From NCBI RefSeq assembly GCF_023498005.1, contig NZ_CP097289.1, forward strand, positions 5,146,001-5,210,000: a stretch of 64,000 nt of DNA, written 5' to 3'. The stretch comes from Streptomyces durmitorensis. GTDB lineage: Bacteria > Actinomycetota > Actinomycetes > Streptomycetales > Streptomycetaceae. The notes under the pieces are model-generated. The model worked only from the letters and a program-made list of their open reading frames with translations, searched no databases and was not told the origin of the DNA. This document shows positions 42,972-51,081 of the stretch, piece after piece. The translations under genes were made by a program, and so were the position numbers. Each line of letters starts with the position of its first letter. The stretch's first letter is position 1.

Positions 42972-43517
42972 CTACGCCCGGGGGAAGCGGGACTGGAGGG
43001 CCCAGATTGCGGGGTTGTCCGACAGGGGCTCGTGGAGGTCCGTGAGGTCCGCCAGGAGGTCCTGGAGGAAGTCCCGCGCCTCGCGGCGGAGTTCGGAGTG
43101 GGAGAAGGTCAGCGGGGGGTCCTCCGCCCGCATCCAGTCCGCCTCGATGTCCACCCAGCCGAACCGCCGCGTGAACAGCATGCGGTCCGTCGACTCCGTG
43201 AAGTCGAGCTCCGCGTACTGAGGGCGGGAGGCCCGGCTCCCCCGGGGGTCCTGATCCAGGAGCTCGACGATGTCGCACAGCGCCCACGCGAAGTCGAGGA
43301 CGGGAACCCATCCCCAGGCTGTGGACAGCTCCCGGTCCGCCTTCGTGTCCGCGAGATACACGTCCCCGCAGAACAGGTCGTGCCGCAGCGCGTGGACGTC
43401 CGCGCGGCGGTAGTCGAACTGCGGGGGGTCGGGAAAGCGGTGGGAGAGGGCGTAGCCGATGTCGAGCACGTGGTTGATGGTGTCATGGCCCGTGAGGGGG
43501 ACGACCGCGCTGCTCAC
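42972..43517 (-). CDS. Conserved hypothetical protein in the senSR operon
   Basis: 181 aa, hydrophilic, with INHVLDIGYALSHRFPDPP, WGWVPVLDFAWALCDIVELL, FTESTDRMLFTRRFGWVDI and a helical C-terminus (RREARDFLQDLLADLTDLHE). No catalytic motif is recognised. It resembles Streptomyces conserved proteins of unknown function. Its GTG overlaps the stop of the response regulator gene by 4 bp (GTGA), so it is translated with senR and may belong to that signalling unit. Confidence 0.72.
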   Translation of the reverse strand: MSSAVVPLTGHDTINHVLDIGYALSHRFPDPPQFDYRRADVHALRHDLFCGDVYLADTKADRELSTAWGWVPVLDFAWALCDIVELLDQDPRGSRASRPQYAELDFTESTDRMLFTRRFGWVDIEADWMRAEDPPLTFSHSELRREARDFLQDLLADLTDLHEPLSDNPAIWALQSRFPRA

Positions 43518-44158
43518 GGCAGCAGGCGTTGTTCCTTCGCCACCGCCACCGCTCCCGCCCTCGTGTCCACGCCGAGCTTGTCGTAGATCCGGCCCAGGTG
43601 CGTCTTGACCGTGGCCTCGCTGATGAACAGCGCGCGGGCGATGTCGCGGTTGCCGAGCCCGTGGGAGAGCTGCGCGAGGATGTCGAGCTCGCGGTCGGTG
43701 AGCGTGGGCAGCGGCTTGCGCATGCGGGCCATCACGCGGGACGCGACCGGCGGGGAGAGCGTGGTGCGGCCCTGCGCGGCGGCGTGGATCGCGGCGAAGA
43801 GCTCCTCGGGGCGTTCGGCCTTCAGGAGGTAGCCCGTCGCGCCCGCCTCGATGGCGCGGGTGATGTCGGCGTCCGTGTCGTATGTGGTCAGGACCAGGAC
43901 GTGGGGTGGGCGGGGTGTGGCGGATGACGTGATGTGGCGCGTTGCCTCCACGCCGTCCATTCCCTCGCCCAGCTGCAGGTCCATCAGGACCACGTCCGGG
44001 GTCAGCTTCGCGGCAAGGGCGATCGCCTCCTCGCCCGTGCCCGCCTCGCCGACCACCTCGATGTCCGGCGCGCTGCCGAGCAGGGCGAGCAGTCCGGCGC
44101 GTACGACGATGTGGTCGTCGCAGACCACGAGGCGGACCGGGGGTGCGGGGGGCGTCAT
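43514..44158 (-). CDS. senR: LuxR-type response regulator SenR
   Basis: 214 aa. The receiver domain (acidic D14-D15, phospho-acceptor Asp 60 in VVLMDLQLGEGMDG, Lys in GYLLKAERPEEL) is joined to a NarL/LuxR helix-turn-helix (LTDRELDILAQLSHGLGNRD, ATVKTHLGRIYDKLGVD). It is named SenR because it pairs with a NarL-type kinase divergent from an HbpS-type haem-binding protein, the organisation known for the redox-sensing HbpS-SenS-SenR system of Streptomyces reticuli. It overlaps the kinase stop by 4 bp (ATGA). Expected role: activation of oxidative-stress and haem-related genes. Confidence 0.8.
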   Translation of the reverse strand: MTPPAPPVRLVVCDDHIVVRAGLLALLGSAPDIEVVGEAGTGEEAIALAAKLTPDVVLMDLQLGEGMDGVEATRHITSSATPRPPHVLVLTTYDTDADITRAIEAGATGYLLKAERPEELFAAIHAAAQGRTTLSPPVASRVMARMRKPLPTLTDRELDILAQLSHGLGNRDIARALFISEATVKTHLGRIYDKLGVDTRAGAVAVAKEQRLLP

Positions 44159-45474
44159 GGGGACTCCTGGGGGGTCAGCGGGATCGAGACCGAGAGGACC
44201 GTGCCCTCGCCCGGTGTCGACTCGATCGTCAGTGTGCCGCCGAGCTGCCGCGCACGGGCGCGGATCGCGGGAAGGCCGTGTCCCCGCCGGTCCGATGCGG
44301 GCGGCTGCTGCGCGGGCGTGAAGCCGCGGCCGTCGTCCGCGACGTCGAGCACCACCTGGTCGTCCAGGTGCGTGAGCGTCAGCGCCGCCGTCGTCGCAAA
44401 GGCGTGCTCCGTCACATTGGCGAGGGCGCCCTGCGCGATGCGAAGGAGCGCGGACCGCGTCTGGTCGGGGAGTGGCGCGGGCGTGCCCTCGGAGTGGAAG
44501 CGGACCGCGAGGCCCGCGTCCTGCGCGGTGCGCGCGGCCAGCGTCCGAAGGGCCTCGTCGAGGCCGCCGCCGTCGGCGAGGTCGGCGGGCGCCAGGTCGT
44601 GCACGAAGCGGCGTGCCTCGGCCAGGCCGCGTTCGGTGATCGACTCGGCGGTACGGACATGGGCGCGGGCCTTGGCCGGGTCCGTGTCCCAGACGCGGTC
44701 GGCGGCCTGGAGCAGCATCTGCTGGCTGGACAGGCCCTGGGCGAGGGTGTCGTGGATCTCCATGGAGATGCGCTGGCGTTCGGCGAGGGTGCCTTCGCGG
44801 CGCTCGGTGGCGGCCAGTTCGCGGCGGGTGCGGATGAGGTCGTCGATCAGTTCGCGCTGGCGGGCCGCCTGGCGCTGCATGTAGGCGAAGACGGCTGTCG
44901 CGATTGCCGACACGGCGGGCGGCCCGAGGATCAGGTCCGGGTCGTAGCGGCCCGCGAGGCGCAGTTGGGACGCGACGACACAGCCGGTCAGGACGGCCAC
45001 CAGGACCAGAGCCGCGCGCAGGGGCAGCATCCGCATGCCGGTGAAGAAGAGCGGCACCGCGCACCATCCGAAGCTCGGCGCGAGGATCACGAGGACCAGC
45101 CAGACCGCGACGACCAGGGCGAGCCAGGAGAGGCGGCGGGGGGTGCGGCTGGTGCGGCGGGTGCCGGGTGCCGGGCCGCCGGGAGAGCGGGGCGCGGAAC
45201 GGTTCCCCAGCAGGGGCAGGGCGTAGAGGACGGCGAGGACCACGGAGAGCGCGATGATCCACGGGACGCGCGCACCTCCGGGGTGGCGCAGCAGGAAGCG
45301 GGCCAGCGAGGCGCCCAGGAGCAGGTAGAACGCCGTGTGCATGACGGCCGCGAGCCAGCGGGCGTCCGGGTCCGGCGTGCGGGGGGCCAGGCCGGGCGGG
45401 CCGGGTGGGCGCTGACCCTGACCCTGGCCGTGTCGTCCCTGGCGGTGTCGTCCCTGCCCGTGTCCCTGGTCCAC
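44155..45474 (-). CDS. senS: NarL-type sensor histidine kinase SenS
   Basis: 439 aa. The N-terminus has a Gly-Gln-rich GQGRH repeat (about 1-22), then about five to six membrane helices (residues 40-200). The dimerisation domain HisKA_3 has the phosphorylated His 241 (ERQRISMEIHDTLAQGLSSQ), and the ATPase domain has its N box (ALANVTEHAF), DVADDGRGF and GHGLPAIRARARQLGG. In S. reticuli SenS is controlled by extracellular HbpS, which modulates autophosphorylation with redox state. The GTG start is uncertain because the repeat-rich N-terminus could be shorter. Confidence 0.8.
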   Translation of the reverse strand: MDQGHGQGRHRQGRHGQGQGQRPPGPPGLAPRTPDPDARWLAAVMHTAFYLLLGASLARFLLRHPGGARVPWIIALSVVLAVLYALPLLGNRSAPRSPGGPAPGTRRTSRTPRRLSWLALVVAVWLVLVILAPSFGWCAVPLFFTGMRMLPLRAALVLVAVLTGCVVASQLRLAGRYDPDLILGPPAVSAIATAVFAYMQRQAARQRELIDDLIRTRRELAATERREGTLAERQRISMEIHDTLAQGLSSQQMLLQAADRVWDTDPAKARAHVRTAESITERGLAEARRFVHDLAPADLADGGGLDEALRTLAARTAQDAGLAVRFHSEGTPAPLPDQTRSALLRIAQGALANVTEHAFATTAALTLTHLDDQVVLDVADDGRGFTPAQQPPASDRRGHGLPAIRARARQLGGTLTIESTPGEGTVLSVSIPLTPQESP

Positions 45475-45555
45475 TGGGCGCCTCCTCTCGTACTGCCGTC
45501 ACGCGGTCGCTGAACTGGGCAAACACCCTCATTGTGACCCGGTGGGGCCACGGGA

Positions 45556-45577
45556 GGGTCAACCGATCGGTTGACCC
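45556..45577. promoter_or_regulatory. 22-bp perfect palindrome between senS and hbpS
   Basis: Core GGTCAACCGATCGGTTGACC is a perfect palindrome, extended to 22 bp by flanking G and C. It lies about 80 bp from the senS start and 140 bp from the hbpS start in the divergent promoter region. Candidate operator for SenR or a TetR/FurS-type regulator. Confidence 0.7.
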
Positions 45578-45716
45578 TGGTGTCGGCCGAGTCGCGCGCG
45601 GCTCCCAGCCGGTACGCCGAGGGGTTCGGACCGGAAACGGCCGGAGGATCGATGGCAGAGGAAAAAACAACCTCCCCTCTCCCTCCCGATCCCCGCCTCA
45701 TCTCAAGGAGCCCCCG

Positions 45717-46274
45717 ATGCAGAAGATCTCCCGCCGCACCCGTGTCCTCACCGTCGCCGCGACCGCCGCCGTCCTCGGCGCCGGCACCTTCGGAGCCGTC
45801 TCCGCCAGCGCCGAGGCCCCGGCCGCCGCCGCGAAGGCCGCCGTCTCCGCCGACGCGGGCAGCAAGAACCTCACGCAGTCGACGCACCTGAACATCGACG
45901 CCGCGACCAAGGCCGCCCAGGCCACTCTCGACGCCGCCGAGAAGGAGAACCAGCGCGTCACGGTCGCCGTGGTCGACCGCAACGGCAACACCGTCGTCAC
46001 GCTGCGCGGCGACGGCGCGGGCCCGCAGTCGTACGAGTCCGCCGAGAAGAAGGCGTACACCGCCGTCTCCTGGAACGCGCCCACCTCCGAGCTGGCCAAG
46101 AACCTGGAGAAGACGCCGAACCTGAAGGACATCCCCGGCACCCTGTTCCTCGCGGGCGGTGCGCCGGTGACCGCCAAGGGCGCGCCCATCGCGGGCATCG
46201 GTGTCGCGGGCGCCCCGTCCGGCGACCTGGACGAGAAGTTCGCGAAGGCGGGCGTCGCGGCGCTCGGCCGCTGA
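45717..46274 (+). CDS. hbpS: HbpS-like haem-binding GlcG-family protein
   Basis: 185 aa. The signal peptide (about 1-32, ending AVSASA) is followed by a GlcG/HbpS domain: STHLNIDAATKAAQATLDAAE, VTVAVVDRNGNTVVTLRGDG, ESAEKKAYTAVSWNAPTSEL and GGAPVTAKGAPIAGIGVAGA. HbpS of Streptomyces is an octameric extracellular haem/iron-binding protein that interacts with the SenS kinase. ATG 45717 has AAGGAG upstream and is divergent from senS-senR as in the known system. It is followed by a short GCCGCTGAAGCC-type repeat near its stop. Confidence 0.83.
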   Translation: MQKISRRTRVLTVAATAAVLGAGTFGAVSASAEAPAAAAKAAVSADAGSKNLTQSTHLNIDAATKAAQATLDAAEKENQRVTVAVVDRNGNTVVTLRGDGAGPQSYESAEKKAYTAVSWNAPTSELAKNLEKTPNLKDIPGTLFLAGGAPVTAKGAPIAGIGVAGAPSGDLDEKFAKAGVAALGR

Positions 46275-46375
46275 AGCCGCTGAGCCGCTGAAGCCGAGAC
46301 GCTGAGCTGCCGAAGCCGCCGGATCTCATCATGCCGAGGCTGTTCCCGGTCCGTACGACGACGAGGAGAACGATC

Positions 46376-46981
46376 ATGACAAGGACCGCTGACGACCAGC
46401 GGCTGCTCGACGCCGCACGGGCCGGGAACGCCGCCGGTGTGAGGGCGGCCCTCGACGCGGGCGCCCGCGTCGACGCCCGCGACACCGAGCTGCGCACGCC
46501 CCTGCTGCTCGCCGCGCTCGGCGACCACGTGGAGGCCGCCCGGCTCCTGGTGGCCGCGGGCGCCGACGTCGACGCGCAGGACCACCGCGCCGACAGCCCC
46601 TGGCTCGCCACCGGCGTGACCGGCAGCGTCGCCATGCTGCACGTCCTGCTTCCCGCGGGGCCCGACCTGAAGCTGCGCAACCGCTTCGGCGGGATCTCCG
46701 TGATCCCGGCCTCGGAGCGCGGGCATGTCGCGTACGTACGGGAAGTCCTGCGCGTCACGGACATCGACGTCGACCACGTCAACGACCTCGGCTGGACCGC
46801 CCTGTTGGAGGCAGTGATCCTCGGCGACGGCGGCCGCGCGCATCAAGAGATCGTGGAGCTGCTGCTCGCCGCGGGCGCCACGCCCGGTCTCGCCGACCGG
46901 GACGGCGTCACCCCCCTCGGGCACGCCGAGCGCCGTGGATTCGCGGAGATCGCCGCGCTGTTGAGGGGTGCTGCCTCGTGA
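46376..46981 (+). CDS. Ankyrin-repeat protein
   Basis: 201 aa made of about five to six ankyrin repeats (DQRLLDAARAGNAAGVRAAL, LRTPLLLAALGDHVEAARLL, GWTALLEAVILGDGGRAHQE, DGVTPLGHAERRGFAEIAAL). It has no enzymatic domain and is likely a protein-binding scaffold. ATG 46376 has GAGGAGAA upstream. Its stop overlaps the GTG of the next gene (GTGA), so the two are translationally coupled. In other Streptomyces an ankyrin protein next to a catalase or hbpS locus is often part of a stress module; here that is inference. Confidence 0.82.
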   Translation: MTRTADDQRLLDAARAGNAAGVRAALDAGARVDARDTELRTPLLLAALGDHVEAARLLVAAGADVDAQDHRADSPWLATGVTGSVAMLHVLLPAGPDLKLRNRFGGISVIPASERGHVAYVREVLRVTDIDVDHVNDLGWTALLEAVILGDGGRAHQEIVELLLAAGATPGLADRDGVTPLGHAERRGFAEIAALLRGAAS

Positions 46982-48093
46982 AGGCGTCCCGGACGGTCGT
47001 CATCGCTCTCCTGGGCGTCGCCGTCCTCGCGGGCTGCGGTGCCGGAGGCGACGGGGCGGCCTCGTCCGAAGGGCCCGAGCCCGCCGCCGCCACGTCCACC
47101 CTCCCCGCCGAGCAGCGCACCCCCGAAGGCACCCTGCTGGTCGCCGACTTCGGCTCCGACACCGTCACCTTCGTCGACCCCGAGCGCGGCCCCATCGACT
47201 CCGTGAAGGTCGGCACCGCCCCCTACGGGCTCACCGTGGGCGATGACGGCCGCGCCTGGGTCGCCACCGCCGACGCCGTCGCGGTCGTCGACACCAGCAC
47301 CCGCGAACGCGTCGACCGCATCCCGTACGAGACGGAAAGCGGCCCGGCGACGACCGGCGAGTACCGCGGCGGCGGCATGGGCATCGCCCTCTCCCCGGAC
47401 GGCGAGCACGCCTATGTGGGGGTCAACGTCCCTGACGGAAAGGGCACGTTGGAGGTCATCGACACCAAGAAGCGCGAGGTCACCGACACCGTCCCGGTGG
47501 GCAGGCGCCCCTTCGACGTGGACGTGTCGAAGGACGGCCGCGAGGTCTACGCGACCAACCACGACTCCTTCGACGTCACCGTCGTACGCGCCGACTCCCT
47601 CAAGCCCCGCCGCATCGAAGTCGCCCCCTACGGCACCGAAGGCGGCCTCGGCTCCTGGCTCAAGCCGCACTACGCCGCCGTACGCCCCTCGGACGGCAAG
47701 CTCCTCTTCCCCTTCGAGGGCGAGAAGCTCGTCGTGGTCGACCCGCGCACCGGCGAGTCCGACATCGAGCCGATGACGGCCAACACTCATCAGCACGGCG
47801 CGCAGATCATGGAGGACGGCACGCTGTTCGCGGTCGGCACGGGGCCCATCGATCCCTCGGAGGACAAGGGGCCCTCGCTGACCATGCGTACGAAGGACGG
47901 CGAGGAGAAGGTCTTCCCGCTCGAAGGCCCGCACGAGGACGTCGCCGTCTCCAAGGACGGCGGCACCGCCTACGTCTCCGGCGGCTTCACCCGCGACGGG
48001 TTCTGGAACGGGATCACCGTCATCGACCTGGAGAGCGGCGACACGCGTCGACTCCCGGCAGGGGAACGCCCGTTGGGCATCGCCGTTCTCTAG
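46978..48093 (+). CDS. YncE-like beta-propeller lipoprotein
   Basis: 371 aa. The lipobox LAGC at ALLGVAVLAGCGAGG directs lipid anchoring. YVTN-type repeats follow: TLLVADFGSDTVTFVDPERG, MGIALSPDGEHAYVGVNVPD, DVDVSKDGREVYATNHDSFD and DVAVSKDGGTAYVSGGFTRD. These form a seven-bladed propeller that may bind a ligand or surface partner. Function unknown. It is translated from a GTG overlapping the ankyrin gene stop, suggesting a joint function. Confidence 0.82.
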   Translation: MKASRTVVIALLGVAVLAGCGAGGDGAASSEGPEPAAATSTLPAEQRTPEGTLLVADFGSDTVTFVDPERGPIDSVKVGTAPYGLTVGDDGRAWVATADAVAVVDTSTRERVDRIPYETESGPATTGEYRGGGMGIALSPDGEHAYVGVNVPDGKGTLEVIDTKKREVTDTVPVGRRPFDVDVSKDGREVYATNHDSFDVTVVRADSLKPRRIEVAPYGTEGGLGSWLKPHYAAVRPSDGKLLFPFEGEKLVVVDPRTGESDIEPMTANTHQHGAQIMEDGTLFAVGTGPIDPSEDKGPSLTMRTKDGEEKVFPLEGPHEDVAVSKDGGTAYVSGGFTRDGFWNGITVIDLESGDTRRLPAGERPLGIAVL

Positions 48094-48190
48094 GCAGGGC
48101 GGCGACGGATGGGCAGGCCCGCGGTGGCGGGCCAGGCGCCCGCAGGCGTCCACGCGGCCCAGCGAACATATGCCGCATAAGATCACAGGC

Positions 48191-49618
48191 GTGCACCCAC
48201 GATCCACGGCGCTCCGCGGCACATCCGTCGCCGCCCTCACCGCCCTCGCCCTGACCGCCTGCGGCGGCTCCGGAGTGCACGGCACGCCCGGAGCCGACGG
48301 CCTGCGTGACCCGTACTTCCCGAAACTGGGCAACGGCGGCTACGACGTCGCGCACTACGACCTGACCCTCGGCTACGACCCCGACGCGCACCGCCTCACC
48401 GGCACGGCGGAGGTCACGGCGCGCGCCACCCAGGACCTGAGCGCCTTCAACCTCGACCTCAAGGGTCTGGACGTGAAGAGCGTGAGTGTCGAGGGGAAGG
48501 ACGCCTCTTTCCACCGTGACGGGCAGGAGCTGACGATCCGCCCGCCGGACGACCTCGACCAGGGCGAGACGTTCCGCACGACCGTCCGCTACTCCGGCGA
48601 CCCGGAGACCATCACCGACCCGGACGACTCCGAGGAGGGCTGGCTGCGGACGAAGGAAGGCGCCCTGGCGCTCGGCGAGCCGACGGGCTCGATGGCCTGG
48701 TTCCCCTCCGACAACCATCCCTCGGACAAGGCCTCGTACGACATACGCCTCACCGTCCCCAAGGGCCTGAAGGCCATCTCCAACGGCGAGTTGACGCGCG
48801 AGTCGACCAAGAACGGCCGCACCACCTTCGCCTGGCACAGCGCGGAGCCGATGGCGAGCTATCTGGCGACCGTCGCCATCGGGCCGTACGAGGTGAAGAA
48901 GTCGACGACGAAGTCCGGCATCCCGGTGCTCACGGCGGTGGAGCCCTCCGAGGCCAAGGACAGCGCGAAGGCGCTCGGCCGCATCCCCGAGATCATGGAG
49001 TGGCAGGAGCTGAACTTCGGCCCCTACCCCTTCTCGTCGACCGGCGCGATCGTCGCCCGCGAGGGGGACGCGGGATACGCCCTGGAGACCCAGACGCGCC
49101 CCACCTTCCCCGGCGCCCCCGACACCGGACTGGTCGTCCACGAGCTGGCGCACCAGTGGTTCGGGAACTCCGTGACGCCCAAGTCCTGGCAGGACATGTG
49201 GCTCAACGAAGGCTTCGCCACGTACGCCGAGTGGCTCTGGGAGGAGGACCACGACGGCGACAGCGTGCAGGAGACCTTCGACCAGATCTACGTCGGCGAC
49301 TACTACGAGGACAAAGAGGACAACGACGCCATCTGGGCCTTCCCGCCCGCGAAGCCGCCGTCCGCGGCGAACATCTCGGACAGTCCGGTGTACGAGCGCG
49401 GCGGCATGGTCATCCACAAGATCCGCCAGGCGGTGGGCGACGAAACCTTCTACGACATCGTGCAGGGCTGGACGAAGGAACACCGCCACGGCAACGCGGA
49501 CACCGAGGACTTCACGCGGTACGTGGAGAAGCACGCGGGCGGCGACGCGGCGCGCGAGAAGGTGCGGGCGATCTGGGGGCCGTGGCTGTACGGGGACGGG
49601 AAGCCGGAGCGCCCGTAG
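48191..49618 (+). CDS. Secreted M1-family metallopeptidase
   Basis: 475 aa. A lipoprotein-like signal (LTALALTACGGSG) is followed by the M1 aminopeptidase fold: an N-terminal beta domain (YDVAHYDLTLGYDPDAHRL), then the catalytic zinc motif HELAHQW with His 317 and His 321 and Glu 340 in LNEGFATYAEW (HExxHx18E). The GAMEN exopeptidase motif is replaced by YALETQTRP, as in this Streptomyces subgroup, so classical aminopeptidase specificity is not guaranteed. GTG 48191 (VHPRSTALRG) is one of two in-frame starts; an ATG at 48170 adds seven residues. It follows the propeller gene by 97 bp. Confidence 0.88.
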   Translation: MHPRSTALRGTSVAALTALALTACGGSGVHGTPGADGLRDPYFPKLGNGGYDVAHYDLTLGYDPDAHRLTGTAEVTARATQDLSAFNLDLKGLDVKSVSVEGKDASFHRDGQELTIRPPDDLDQGETFRTTVRYSGDPETITDPDDSEEGWLRTKEGALALGEPTGSMAWFPSDNHPSDKASYDIRLTVPKGLKAISNGELTRESTKNGRTTFAWHSAEPMASYLATVAIGPYEVKKSTTKSGIPVLTAVEPSEAKDSAKALGRIPEIMEWQELNFGPYPFSSTGAIVAREGDAGYALETQTRPTFPGAPDTGLVVHELAHQWFGNSVTPKSWQDMWLNEGFATYAEWLWEEDHDGDSVQETFDQIYVGDYYEDKEDNDAIWAFPPAKPPSAANISDSPVYERGGMVIHKIRQAVGDETFYDIVQGWTKEHRHGNADTEDFTRYVEKHAGGDAAREKVRAIWGPWLYGDGKPERP

Positions 49619-49622
49619 GGCG

Positions 49623-50150
49623 TCACGGCAGCGGCAGTGGCAGCGGCTTGCGGAGCACGGCGCAGGGGCGGTCCGCGGCGAGGTCGCGCCGGTGGCCGAT
49701 GACCTCGTAGCCGAGCGAGCCCCAGAAGGCGAGCCCGGCCTCGTTCCCGTCCAGGACGGCGAGCCGCACCCCCTCGCGTCCGTCCTGCCGGAAGCGCTCC
49801 TCGATCAGGCCCGCCAACTCCCGCCCGTACCCCCGGCGTTGCTGCCCCGCGTCGACCATGAGCAGGCCGATCCACGGGTCGGGGTCGGCGGGGTCGGGGT
49901 GCCGGTCCAGCGTGATGGCGACCCCGACGACCCGCCCCCTCGACCGCGCGAGGAGCACCTGGGCCGCCGGTTCGGCCAGCTCGTCCGCGAGCGCGGCGGC
50001 GACCTGTTCGGGCCGGATGTCGTCGGGGTCGGGGAAGTCCCCGGAGAGGGCGTGGAAGGCGCGGTTCGACGCGTACAGGGCGGTGAGCTCGGTGAGCAGC
50101 TCACCGGGGAGTGCGCCGTCCTCCGCGGAGGTGAGCGGTTCGAGGATCAT
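49623..50150 (-). CDS. GNAT N-acetyltransferase
   Basis: 175 aa. Motif A (IGLLMVDAGQQRRGYGRELAG) with the Q/RxxGxG acetyl-CoA loop and motif B (RLAVLDGNEAGLAFWGSLGY) define a GNAT enzyme. The acceptor substrate is unknown. The C-terminus is a (LP)3 repeat encoded by CAG/CGG-type hexamers at 49623-49646. It starts 11 bp downstream of the PEP-hydrolase-family gene on the same strand, so it may be in that operon. Confidence 0.82.
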   Translation of the reverse strand: MILEPLTSAEDGALPGELLTELTALYASNRAFHALSGDFPDPDDIRPEQVAAALADELAEPAAQVLLARSRGRVVGVAITLDRHPDPADPDPWIGLLMVDAGQQRRGYGRELAGLIEERFRQDGREGVRLAVLDGNEAGLAFWGSLGYEVIGHRRDLAADRPCAVLRKPLPLPLP

Positions 50151-50160
50151 GCGGCGCAGG

Positions 50161-51003
50161 TTAGCCGTGTTCCTTTGCCGCCAGGGATTTGAAGGCCCGC
50201 GTCTGGTCCACGATCGCGCGCTCCGTGGGGAGGCGTTCGATCGACGAGGCGCCGAAGAAGCCGACGATTCCCGTGGTGCGGGACAGGACGTGGGCCGCGT
50301 CCTGAGGTTCCGCGATGGGGCCGCCGTGGCACAGGACCAGGATGTCGGGGTTCACGCGCTTGGCCGCGTCGTGCATCTCCTGGACCGCCGTCGCCGCCTG
50401 GTCCAGGGTCAGGGCCGTGCCCGCGCCGATCGCGCCCTTCGTCGTCAGGCCCACGTGGGGGACCAGGACGTCCGCGCCCGCCCGCGCCATGTCCGCCGCC
50501 TGGCCGGGGTCGAAGACGTACGGGGTCGTCAGGAGGTCGCGGGCGTGGGCCTCGCGGATCATGTCGACCTCCAGGCCGTACCCCATGCCCGTCTCTTCGA
50601 GGTTGGTGCGGAACGTGCCGTCGTACAGGCCGACCGTCGGGAAGTTCTGTACGCCGGTGAAGCCCATCCCCTTCAGCTCGTCGAGGAAGCGGCCCATGTC
50701 CCGGAACGGGTCGGTGCCGCAGACCCCGGCGAGGACCGGGGTGTCCTTGACCACCGGGAGCACCTCCCTGGCCATGTCCACCACGATGGCGTTCGCGTCG
50801 CCGTACGGGAGCAGTCCCGCGAGGGAGCCGCGGCCCGCCATGCGGTAGCGGCCCGAGTTGTAGATGATCAGGAGGTCCACGCCGCCCTCCTCCGCGCACT
50901 TGGCGGACAGGCCCGTGCCCGCTCCCGCTCCGATCACCGGACTGCCCTTCGCCACCTGGGAGTTGAGGCGCGCCAGTGCTTCCTTGCGGGTGATCTGTGT
51001 CAT
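50161..51003 (-). CDS. Phosphoenolpyruvate-hydrolase-family TIM-barrel protein
   Basis: 280 aa. Features: [59 protein letters not shown] and [19 protein letters not shown], the signature of the PF09370-like TIM-barrel family annotated as phosphoenolpyruvate hydrolase or signalling TIM barrel. No reaction is established for these bacterial proteins. It is encoded together with the Tm-1-like protein upstream (79 bp gap), a pairing conserved in many bacteria and fused in the plant Tm-1 protein. ATG 51003 gives [10 protein letters not shown]. Confidence 0.82.
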   Translation of the reverse strand: MTQITRKEALARLNSQVAKGSPVIGAGAGTGLSAKCAEEGGVDLLIIYNSGRYRMAGRGSLAGLLPYGDANAIVVDMAREVLPVVKDTPVLAGVCGTDPFRDMGRFLDELKGMGFTGVQNFPTVGLYDGTFRTNLEETGMGYGLEVDMIREAHARDLLTTPYVFDPGQAADMARAGADVLVPHVGLTTKGAIGAGTALTLDQAATAVQEMHDAAKRVNPDILVLCHGGPIAEPQDAAHVLSRTTGIVGFFGASSIERLPTERAIVDQTRAFKSLAAKEHG

Positions 51004-51081
51004 CAGCTTCTCCTCGGGTGAAGTCGTGCGGCACGGCGATGCGGGGGTCACGGCGGCTCGTGGCTCACGGCGGGGCGTGGG

